NCBI GenBank assembly: GCA_018136815.1
Contig: JADDIW010000059.1
Coordinates: forward strand, 1 to 64,000
From: Isochrysis galbana
Lineage: Eukaryota > Haptophyta > Isochrysidales > Isochrysidaceae
Length of the DNA: 64,000 nucleotides
Reading direction: 5' to 3'
Each line of letters starts with the position of its first letter. The stretch's first letter is position 1. A program made the position numbers and the translations under genes. The notes under the pieces were generated by a model that worked only from the letters and a program-made list of their open reading frames with translations, had not been told where the DNA came from and searched no databases. This document shows, one piece after another, positions 29,543 through 38,311 of this stretch.

Positions 29543-31195
29543 CTACAAGTTGGGGCCGACACGCTTCTCCAAGTCCCTCCTGAGAGCACGGCTCTCGGAG
29601 ATGAGGGAGCTTAGCCGCTCGACCAAGACGAGCATCTCCGCCTCGGACGATGCCCAGCACTTGTACTCAACACCCTCGAATCCCAAACGCAGCACCTCTG
29701 GCTTGTCCATCTTGCCGCCGTGAGCGGCGTTGTGTCCCCCCGCGCGCGAGGCTCGCGGGGTTCGTGGCGGTGCTCCGCGAGGTGTCATCGCCACGCCGTG
29801 GTCGTCACCCTTACTCGTATTCCACGATCCCGTCCGCGAGGAGTCGTCGGAGGAGCGCGGCGTGTCGGTATCGTCCGCCTTGCTCATGGAGAGCGAGTTG
29901 TGGCGGGCGAGGCCGATCGAGCCGTTGGCGGGGGCAACGTAGAGGTCGGCGAGCGGCCATAGCACCTTCTTATTGAAGCCCTCCCCCGTGCGGCGCGGCC
30001 GGCAGATGAGAAGGTAGTCGGAGAGCACGTACCATTTGTACGAGCGGCGGACGCCCCAAGAGGTGAGCGCGCTCGAAGTTGGACACTTCATGTCGACGAG
30101 GGCCTCGAGGTGGAGTTGGCGGTTGGCCTCGATGAGGTGGTCGACGCCGTCAACGTGCATGAGCACTTCGGTCATACGCAAGCGAGCTTCCATCTGGCGC
30201 ACCGTCTCGTTCACTTCGCTGTTGAGCGACTGGAGGGCGGCGAAAGCCTTCTCGCACGCCTCACGCATCGGTGACCCCTCGGTCGAAGAGCGCGTCATCT
30301 TTTGCAGGAGCAGCGGGTAAAGGCACAGGCGCTGCACGGGGCGGAAGAGGAGCGCCTGGAGCGCGACGCCGCGCGTCGCCTCCGCCTCGTCGATCAGGTC
30401 CGACACGCCGCCCCACTCCTCCCGAGCCGTGATGAGCGCCTCGGCTACGTGGGGGTAGTTACAGCAGTATGCCGAGTACCTGGGGAGCAGGCAGGCGATG
30501 AGCCAGTTGGCGTCGAGCGAGAGCGGCCGGTGGCACGCCCGTGGCAAGACTTCCAACAGTCGGGTGTGGTGCAGGCTCTGCGGCGCGCGCTCTCACATCT
30601 TGAAGTACGGGAGTAGCTTGGCGAAGTTCTCGACGCACATCAGGCCAAAATCGGTGGCGACCTTCTCCTGCCCCTTCTTCATGTCCTCGTTGAGCCCGGC
30701 GTGGAGCTGCTGGAGCTGTGTCAGGTTGGAGAAGATGGCAGAGATGAGGTTGGAGGGGAGAAGGGAGCGGAGCGGCTCGATGAAGACGTCGACAACCTTG
30801 CGGAGATCCTCGGCGTACGTGGCCTCGGTCTGTAGGAACTCCTTGACGCACTCTCGCAGCTCGACCGCCGCGGCTTTCTGCGCCTTGAGAAGCGCCTGCT
30901 TGGCCTCGTCCTGCGCGCCGATCATCTCTGCGATCTGCGTGAGCGGGCGCATGTCGCGCCTCGCGGTGTCCCTGGAGGACTGGTGCGAGCGGTTGGAGGT
31001 GCGCCCGCTCTTCGATGCGCGCGGGGAGGAGAACTTGCTCGTATTGTGTCGAGGCGAAGTCCAGTTGAGTCCGGGCACGAGAGGTGTGCCCCCCCCTCCT
31101 TCATCTGTTGAGTTTGCCGAGGTGGGCGTGTTGTGCGCAGAGGCACTCTCTCGGTGGCTCTTGTCTACTTGAGCCAGATCGAGCGCGGAGACCAT
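29543..31195 (-). CDS. Dbl-family RhoGEF (DH-PH)
   Basis: Two minus-strand exons, 30597-31195 and 29543-30479, encode 511 aa. The 117-nt intron (AT|GTGAGA ... CCCAG|GTAC) splits a codon inside the DH domain and restores the frame. Residues 1-110 are Ser/Thr-rich. The DH domain spans about 112-300: [20 protein letters not shown] (CR1), [10 protein letters not shown], then [15 protein letters not shown], and [19 protein letters not shown] (CR3). A PH domain follows (about 315-490). It is split between its early strands ([27 protein letters not shown]) and its last strand and helix ([20 protein letters not shown]) by about 80 Ser/Arg-rich residues. Such proteins load GTP on Rho/Rac GTPases at membranes. 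Upstream lies a G run, then a 75-nt CT repeat (GA on the coding strand). Confidence 0.9.
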
Positions 31196-31196
31196 T

Positions 31197-31260
31197 TTTG
31201 GGGGGTGGGGGAGGGGGAAAGGGAAGTGGTCTTGGCTGCCTGGCCTCGCTCTCTCTCTCA

Positions 31261-31344
<84 letters not shown>

Positions 31345-31939
31345 CGCAGAGAGAGAGAAAGGAACCAGAGAGAGAAGAGAGGAGTCGGGGGGGGGGGGGG
31401 GGGGGGGGAGGTTAGCTCCCTCTCTCGCCCCGTGGCTTGGCTTCGTGGGAGAGGGGCTGTCGGGGGGGGGGGGGGGTGGACGGTCACATTAATAGTACTC
31501 GGTATTGGGAGAGGGAAGTCCGCACTGGTCCTCTGTAAATGGAAGGAGGCGCGGGGAGGAGGGGAAGAGAGAGAGGGGGGGGGGGGGGCGGTGCAACGGG
31601 CTGAGAGAAAGGGGGGGGTTGGCAGGGGTTCCGATGCGAGGGAGGAGGGTGAGGCGCGGAGATATAAGAAAAGGCCGCGTTTATAGAAGAAGGTGACAGC
31701 AGAGAAAGGGGTGGGGGGTTGGGGAGGGACGCGGCACACGCGCGAGAGAATGAGGGGGGGGGAGAGGGGGTTCTGAGTAGAGGGATGCAGCCAGAGGAGC
31801 CGTGAGAAGAAGGGGTGGGCTTCTCTCTCTCCCTCTCCCTGACGGCGGCGCGAGAGAGAGAGAGAGCTCGCGAAGTCTTGGGCGCGCGGGGGGCGGCGAA
31901 ACGGCCGGCCGTGCTCGCGTTTCGCCACCCCCCCCCCCC

Positions 31940-31972
<33 letters not shown>

Positions 31973-32220
31973 AGAGAGGGAGGGAGGGGGAGGGATAGAG
32001 AGAGAGAGAGAGACGTATTTCACAGAGGGAGGGGGGAGAGGGAGAGGGAGAGCCCGAGACAGAGAGGGAAGGGGGGGGTGGCCCAGAGGAGAAGAAGAAG
32101 AAGGAATGGAAGGAGAAAGGTTCGCGTGGAGGACTGGACTGCATGGGAAGGAACTTGTTCCGAATCCAAAACAAGAGGGGAGAGAGAGAGAGGAGAGGTA
32201 GGGTGCCACGAAAAGGGAAG
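31197..32220. repeat. One-kilobase microsatellite and homopurine cluster upstream of RhoGEF
   Basis: Contains (CT)n at about 31264-31340, a 22-nt G run at 31387-31408, further G runs near 31460 and 31580, and GA blocks at 31850-32200. These are mostly purine on one strand but switch strand several times. Long open frames crossing it are low-complexity artefacts. It covers the presumed 5' untranslated/promoter region of the RhoGEF gene. Confidence 0.8.
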
Positions 32221-32599
32221 AAGAGGGGGGAAGCGGAGAGCGGCGGTTCGAAGCTGAAACGTCAACTCACTCTGCAAGCCCAAGTGCTAGAGGGACTTCT
32301 AAAGTAGCACTTGGGGCCTCTCTAGAGAATGCTCCTGTCGATCAGAGCTCTCCGAAGATTGGCGTGGTACACCCCTTTTGGGCCAAAGCCTTCACTCACG
32401 TGGGGTGTGGCCTTCCTACTTTATAGCTCGCCACCTCCTTCCACTCTTCCACTTCACGCCGGCTTTGTTCGTCGAGGTAGAGACTTCGTGTCGTGTGCCA
32501 CTACGCCACAACATAATGTGTAAAGAATGAGCCCGGCCACCGGCCACTCACACTCACTCTTTTCACTACTGTTTCTCACCTTCCCTGGTCCCTAGATAT
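32221..32599. other. Gene-free spacer between GA cluster and hAT fragment
   Basis: No recognisable coding or RNA feature. A short inverted repeat (caagtgctagagggac ... agtagcacttggggcc) lies at about 32280-32320. Confidence 0.4.
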
Positions 32600-33119
32600 C
32601 GACAACATCACGGTGCAGTCGCTCAAACGTCATGGTATGAGGTGGAGGGATGGCGGTTCAGTCCATGAGGCTGTGCACGGCAAGGTGTCCGACAACGCGT
32701 CGAATATGGCCAAAGGGTGGGCTGGCTTTGAAGGCGGCTTTTGTGCTGCGCACACATTGGAACTATATCAGTGAAAGAATTCTCGTCAGCGCCTGGTGTT
32801 AAGGAGGCGTTCGCCAAGGCCAAAGGTATCGCCGTCAGCTATTTCAAATAGTATTTCCACCGCTCCACGGCTGGCATACAAGATCTCGCAACCATTCAGG
32901 AGGAGCGCGGCCTCCCCGTCAGAAAGCCCATTCAAGATGTTGTGCTACTCACTGGTTTTCCTCCTTTGAAATGGTGAAGTGGTTTCACGATCAGCGGGAG
33001 GCTGTGCAGCTTTATGACGTCAAGCATGGTGCGGAGGCCAGCAAGAACGACGCGTACAAGGGCAATCGGCTAGGGCACGCGGAGTGGGACATCTTGGAGC
33101 AGTCTTTGGCCATCCTTTA
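32600..33119 (+). pseudogene. Decayed hAT transposase, internal part
   Basis: Plus-strand reading gives VHGKVSDNASNMAKGWAG and CAAHTLEL, matching the DN.sNM and C..H.L motifs of hAT transposases. Then, after a frameshift near 32770, come VKEFSSAPGVKEAFAKAKG, an in-frame stop near 32850 and HRSTAGIQDLATIQEERG. The zinc-finger BED end and the C-terminal dimerisation part are absent. It is a separate, older copy from the element at 34973-36117. Confidence 0.75.
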
Positions 33120-33121
33120 GG

Positions 33122-33527
33122 CGCTCGCCACCTAACTCGGTCGGGCTCTCCGGGCCCCTCGCGGCGGCGCGTTAGCGCGCATGCGGGGCGAATGGTCGCA
33201 GACTTCGACGAGGTGCCAGCGCGCGGCGGGCGCGATTGGCGGCGCGGTCCCGGCGGCACTTTGACATTTGGTGCCTTGGCTCTTGGCTGGCCCGCACACC
33301 GGGCTGACGGGCTAATGAGCAAGAAGGGCCTCGCAGCGCGCCCGGTCGCGGCTTCGAGTTGGGCGCTCCGGGCCCCTCGGGGCCGTGCGTGAGCAACGAC
33401 CGTCGGTCGGAGACCATAAATATCGGTTTATGGATTTGCCAGCATTCAAAATTTGAACAGAGCGACAAAAGAAGTAGTAGCATAAGATGCATACAACAAA
33501 CCTGCTATAGGGCCAAACAAACAAGAT

Positions 33528-33566
<39 letters not shown>

Positions 33567-34205
33567 GAACATGTCGCACGATATCAATCAACGATTCGAG
33601 TCCATCATTCGGAACGACAAGGTCGACGCGGCTCGCGGCGTGGATAACGCGACCAAGTTCGGCGAGTATCTTGCAAAGACTCGCTTCCGCGTGGAGAACC
33701 ACGAGCTTCCTCGTTCGGCCCTTTCGTGCGTCAACCTCTGCCGCAGTGTGCCTGCGGTTTTGTCTCACCTGTGGGAGCCCTGTGGCAGCCCGCATAGTGG
33801 CTAGGCCAGATGTGTCGGACCAGCCCGATGAAAGCGGGAGTCCTGCCGGCACTTGCCAAAAATAGAACGTCAAACTTTTGGCAACGAGGGGTATTGAAGA
33901 ACTCTTTACAAAAACAAACACAAACGACCCGTCATTTTATGGTTTCCGGCCGACAATTATGGTCTCCGACCGACGGTCGTTGAGCGCGTTTGAATGCCGC
34001 CGGGGGTGGATTGCGACGAGGCACCGGCGCGCGGCTGGAGCGAGATTGGCGTCGCTGGCGCTGGCGCAGCGGATTTTGCTCATTCAGCATCCTGGCTGGC
34101 CCGGACACCGGGCTGATGGAATGCGAAGAAAGCTTTCGCAGCGCGCCCGGGCGCACACCTAACTCGGGCGCTCCGGGACCCCTCCGTTGGCGCGCTAGCG
34201 AAAAA
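33122..34205. repeat. Pair of about 230-bp direct repeats with a 26-bp inverted repeat
   Basis: Blocks at about 33180-33400 and 34015-34205 are diverged direct copies (gacgaggtgccagcgcgcgg, ggctggcccgcacaccgggc, ctcgcagcgcgcccgg, gcgctccgggcccctcg). An exact 26-bp inverted repeat lies at 33394-33419 and 33957-33982 (core gaccgtcggtcggagaccat). Between them are an (AC)18 microsatellite and a short open frame at 33571-33804. The unit directly follows the hAT fragment, so it may have inserted into it. Confidence 0.65.
33529..33564. repeat. (AC)n microsatellite
   Basis: Eighteen uninterrupted AC units. It lies just left of the small open frame that starts MSHDINQRFESIIRNDK at 33571; that frame (77 codons) has normal composition but no recognised family. 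Confidence 0.95.
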
Positions 34206-34972
34206 AAAATCTGAAGGTTCAGGGCTACACACCTATTGCTAGACGATATCTTCCACCGCATAACAGACAACGCCCTTCCATCCCTTCCCATCGCTTCCAC
34301 GCCTTCCCCCCCTCTTTCCTTTGTCTTTGGAGTCGGGGGTGCGGCCCTGGTGCACTACCATGCTACCTTGGGCCCGGTTGTGGATGCGTGTTCGGGGCAG
34401 GCCTGTTGAAAGGTTTCGTGTTAACGATAGTTGTTGGCGCGCTAGCGAGGGACGCGAGGGGGCAATTTGCGCGATGCGCGATGAGGCGGCGGCGGGCATG
34501 GGCATGGGCATGGGCATGGGGCCGCATGGGGGGCAGTAGGACGCGCACCTGGCAGCCTACGCGCATGGCTGTGGCTGGCCGAGGCACGCTGCGCCGGGGA
34601 CGCGTCGATTAGCGGCCCGACGCTCGCCCGCGCTCGCGTCGGACGTCGGCCCTCCTCGATAGTCGATAGTGATTTCTGGCCAATTTGCGCGTTTTCTGGT
34701 TACAGTTACGCAGTTACGCATCGCGCATCGCGCATCGCTGTGGGGGCTACCGTGGGGGGTCTAGGGCCCAAAGGGCACCGGATAGTGCTAGTTACACCTA
34801 TCCGGTCACCATATCCAAAAATCTCGTAATTAAATTAAACCTTTTAATAGTCTCACCGCGCACGCAGCCGTGGACCCTCTACTTTCTACTCACGTAGGAA
34901 AACTTTCTACACCCCCACGCTCCCAGCCCTTCTCCCCCCGCCATCAGGCGGCTCCCCCCGTGCACTACTAGG
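34206..34972. other. Gene-free stretch with short GGGCAT repeat
   Basis: Holds a perfect (gggcat)n run at about 34497-34522 and, from about 34830, a diverged relative of repeat C (aaccttttaatagtctc). No gene is supported. Its last eight bases are the left target duplication of the hAT element. Confidence 0.4.
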
Positions 34973-36117
34973 TAAGGCGTGGAACAGGGTCTTGTGAGCA
35001 CTAAGTACTTAGAAGTAGATAGTGACTCGTGGCTAAGTACCTACTTAAAGATAGTGCCCGCAGCTAAGTACTTACTTCGAGATAATGCCAAAGTCTAGCC
35101 AATTATCTTAGATAACTGAGATATCTAGATAATTGGTTAGATAGTTTCTAGTGTTTTCTATTTTTATATTTGTTTGGGTTTGGCTTTACGGTTTACTCTT
35201 TATTGAGCCATTGTGCGCCCGCCCACGCCCACGCCCTCCTCGCCTTTTCTCCGCTCCCATTGCCCCCTCCCCCTCCCCCCGACGGTGCCGCCATTCACCA
35301 TTCACCATGTCCAGCAGGTGGTGCTTATTCATGGGCATTGGCCGTGCTGCGGCGTGCGGTGTGGCGTGCGTGTGTGGGCACACACGCGCGCGATTGAACC
35401 GCGCCCCGTCTGTGCACACCACAACAATGCTGAAGACTATGCGATCGGCGTGCGGCCCGACAACTGCACCCCCGACAGAGGAAAAACCATTCGCAGGAAG
35501 CAGCAGTTTAATTGGCATGGCGAGCTCGATTTTTAGCATTCCGCTTGCGCCTATTACGAGCGACATGACGATGGCATCCGAGGAAGTGGAAGCTGAGGTG
35601 CTTGATGATTTGGAGCGGTACTTAAACCTGCCGGCTGAAGACAACTTAGACCTCGACGTGTTAGCATGGTGGAAGCAGCGCGACCACAACGGCCTGGGTG
35701 GGCTGCCCGTCCTTGCTAAGATGGCCCGACAATATCTCGGTAGGCCTGCCAGCTCGGCCGGAGTTGAGCGGATGTTCTCTAAGGCCGGTAAGTTGCACGA
35801 TGATCTCAAGGCTTCCCAAGCAGATGAAAGCTTAGAGCATGCTTTGCTCGCAGCAGCCAATTGTGAATGAGTGAGAGCTTGATTGAGCTTGAGCTTGCGC
35901 ATTTATGTATCATTGCGTGGGCTCGTACGTACGCGCGCACACGCACACACCTTCGCGGGCGCGGGCGGTATTAATTGGGTATTAACAGGTTATGACCCAA
36001 ATGCTAAGTACCTACTTAGAGATAGTGCTCCTCTGCTAAGTACCTACTTAAAGATAGTGCCAAAGCGTGGTAGATAGCCAACTAAGTAGATAGCTGGGTA
36101 ACTTGTTCCACGCCTTA
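34973..36117 (+). mobile_element. Internally deleted hAT transposon with intact ends
   Basis: Terminal inverted repeats TAAGGCGTGGAACA (34973-34986) and its complement (36104-36117) are identical over 14 bp. They are flanked by the 8-bp direct duplication CTACTAGG (34965-34972 and 36118-36125), the target-site length expected for hAT. Subterminal repeats ctaagtac.tactt.gagatagtgc occur three times on the left (35001, 35033, 35064) and twice on the right (36004, 36036), all in the same orientation. These are probably transposase-binding sites. The 1145-bp element encodes only the transposase C-terminus. Perfect duplications suggest recent movement, with enzyme supplied by a full-length copy elsewhere. 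Confidence 0.92.
35151..35870 (+). pseudogene. hAT transposase C-terminal (dimerisation) fragment
   Basis: Open frame of 239 codons inside the hAT element. The last 90 residues match the hATC region: LDVLAWWKQRDHNGLGGLPV, LAKMARQYLGRPASSAGVER, then MFSKAGK. The BED zinc finger and the catalytic residues are missing. The first 110 residues are low-confidence coding. Whether the fragment is translated is unknown; a dimerisation-only protein could interfere with active transposase. Confidence 0.8.
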
Positions 36118-36240
36118 CTACTAGGGGGATTGGGGTGAAGGGCTTAGATATGGTCCGGTGGCCCGCGCCTCCCCCCGGTGATCTGTTCCCTCTCTTCCTC
36201 CTGTGTCTCCGAGTGGGCGGCGACCTCAGTCCCGACTTAT

Positions 36241-36734
36241 CCTGTAAACAGGTGCGGGACTTACCAATTTTTCGGTGGGCGGAGCTCCGCTCCGCCCACC
36301 CCCTTCTCCGCGCTCTCTCTCCCCTCTCCTGCGGCACGCGCGATGGCGCGCCTGCGGCAGGCCTGCAGCTGCCCATTGGCGACCCTGGAGGCTCATGGAG
36401 GCCAGCTCAGGGGGCAGAGGAGGCTGGGGCTGGGCCCTGGCCTCCCCTGCCTCTCCCTCGCTGGCGCTCCTGAGCCTCAGGGGCCCCCACGCTGCACCTG
36501 TCTGCCTGTCGAACAGGGGGGGAGGAGGGGTTGGAGCAATGGGCTGGCCACGCCGGGCCAGGATGGGCGAATCAGGCGAGCCTGTCAGTGGGAGAGAGGG
36601 TCAGCAGGGCAGTGGCCTCCTGGCAAGCCATCAGGCGTGCCAGGAGGATGGGTGGTTCCTCCCCCATGGCGGGGGAGGAGTGGAGAGAGGGGGGGGCTCG
36701 TGCCCCCCCATGGGCGAGCTAAGTATAAACTTAG
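36241..36734 (-). mobile_element. Repeat B element, copy 4 (both ends preserved)
   Basis: Minus-strand element of 494 bp. The 5' hairpin ctaagt-ttat-acttag is at 36719-36734, followed by CTCGCCCATGGGGGGG. The 3' end is a palindrome cctgtttacagg (36241-36252). Between are the shared blocks, ending cgaaaaattggtaagtcccg on the element strand. It lies 115 bp right of the hAT element. Open frames through it are GC artefacts. Confidence 0.8.
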
Positions 36735-37139
36735 TTGGCCAAAAATCTCGTAATGAATACTCAATCTTGACTTTGTCAATTTTCACCCTTAGAAGTTAAA
36801 ATGTTGAAATAGCTGTTTGACCGCCCTCTAAGCATGGCAAATGGCAAAAGCTAAAGATCCACGATCCACAGCTCCATCCACACCACCACTGCTACCAACA
36901 CATGGTGAAGGTGTCAATGCTTGATGTGGGTGTTGGATAAAGTACAAAGTAAAGTCTCTCTCCTCGGCCTCAAACAAAAAGTCAAAAAGTGAACGCAGTC
37001 CCTCATAAGTTTTTTTTTCGTCTCCCCTGACCATAATAGACAATAGAGTACTTCTACCCCTGGTAGCTGCGTCGTCGCCGGCGTGCTCCCCCCCCCCCCG
37101 CCCACTACCGCGCCGCCCCGCGCCGCCAGCCCGCGTACG
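36735..37139. promoter_or_regulatory. Upstream region of NOP10
   Basis: About 400 bp between repeat B copy 4 and the NOP10 start. It is AT-rich until about 37070, then has a C run at 37090-37100 and GC-rich sequence up to the ATG. Unlike the other genes, no long GA/CT tract precedes this start. Confidence 0.35.
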
Positions 37140-37458
37140 ATGCACCTCATGTACTACCTCTCGGCGAGCGGCGAGCGGATCTACACGCTCAAGGTGGGCC
37201 GCAAACATCGCACACAATCCGCCCACCCCCTCCTCTGCGCAACCACGCTGCCCTCGCCTCCGCACCACACACCCCTTGGATGTCTGCTACTAATCGTTGC
37301 CCGCATACGCCCTGCAGAAGGAGGCTCCAGATGGGAGGCCGACTGAATCGGCGCATCCCGCACGCTTCTCGCCCGACGACAAGTTTTCAAAGCACCGGCT
37401 CATCTGCAAGAAGCGCTTTGGCCTGCTACCCACGCAGCAGAAGCAACTGCCATTGTAG
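37140..37458 (+). CDS. NOP10: H/ACA ribonucleoprotein subunit NOP10
   Basis: Two tiny exons, 37140-37193 and 37318-37458, encode 64 aa, the usual family length. The 124-nt intron (AAG|GTGGGC ... CTGCAG|AAG) is phase 0. Exon 1 reads [18 protein letters not shown]. Exon 2 carries the hallmark [18 protein letters not shown], followed by [19 protein letters not shown]10 binds dyskerin/Cbf5 in H/ACA particles, which guide pseudouridylation of rRNA and snRNA in the nucleolus. As in other eukaryotes, the N-terminal part lacks the zinc-binding cysteines of archaeal Nop10. It is convergent to the SFR2-like gene. Confidence 0.95.
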
Positions 37459-38311
37459 ATTTTTTCCCCTTACGTGAAAGCAGATGCGTGCGCGAGACTG
37501 GCAGATGCGTGAGAGTGGGTGCGCCATAGGGCATCATCGATACGTGCGCGCGCTCTCACCGGAGCCCTCGTCTTCAACAAATGTCCGGGCTGACAAAATC
37601 GACTCGCCTGCCCTCAAATCGCCGTAAACAGTAGCTTGCCGCCATTGCCGCTGCATTTGGGCTGTCGTGGCGTGCATGATAATTGGCTAATGTGCTGTGA
37701 TGAGCCGTGCACTGAGCTGATGGATGAAGGCCATGTGCCACGTTCGATACCCCCGGCTCTATGTCTCCCCTTGAGTGTGTGCCTGCTTTAGTGTGACAAC
37801 ATGTGTGGGATGTGTGTATGCTTAGGAGGAATTTTTTGAGAAGTGCTTGTTGGCACAGGCAACGTTCGTGGCACCAGTCGGCAGTGGCAGTGGTGAGGCC
37901 CTGGGGAAAAAAACCTCTTAATATTCTCGCCACGCACGCGGCTATGGGGTTGACTATTGTAGCCACGCCCATTTCCCTTCCTCTCCCTCACTTCCCGCCT
38001 TGCGGCAACTCCCCTCGTGCGCTCTACTTAGGGGCTCGGGTCGTGGAAGGGGCTTGGCAAAAAAAACATGATAAGTATAGCAGGCTCGGGTAGGACAAGG
38101 GCTCACATTCCTCACATAAGGATGAGGAGCAAGCCATGTGGCTCTGACTTTGCAAAACAATTATGCGCTACGGCTCGCTCTCAATCTCAAGCGCCCAAGC
38201 CGACGATCGACAGCTCCACATTCACAATCACAAACCCACCAACCTCATCAGATGCATCGTCCATCACTAGCACTTGGAGATTGTGCCTACGCTGAGGGTA
38301 CTAGCGGCCCA
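37459..38311. other. Spacer between NOP10 and SFR2-like gene
   Basis: Holds repeat C copy 1 at 37907-38058 and otherwise no supported gene. The two gene 3' ends face each other across it. Confidence 0.45.
37907..38058 (+). repeat. Dispersed repeat C, copy 1
   Basis: About 150 bp that recurs in direct orientation at 45771-45924 with roughly one difference in eight. Shared words include aatattctcgccacgc, tattgtagccacgccca and gccttgcggcaactcccctc. A more diverged relative starts near 34830. It is non-coding. Confidence 0.8.

Noticed and set aside
31101..32257. Several long open frames on both strands through the RhoGEF upstream region
   Set aside because: They translate CT/GA microsatellites into Ser/Leu/Pro or Arg/Glu repeats and have no domains.
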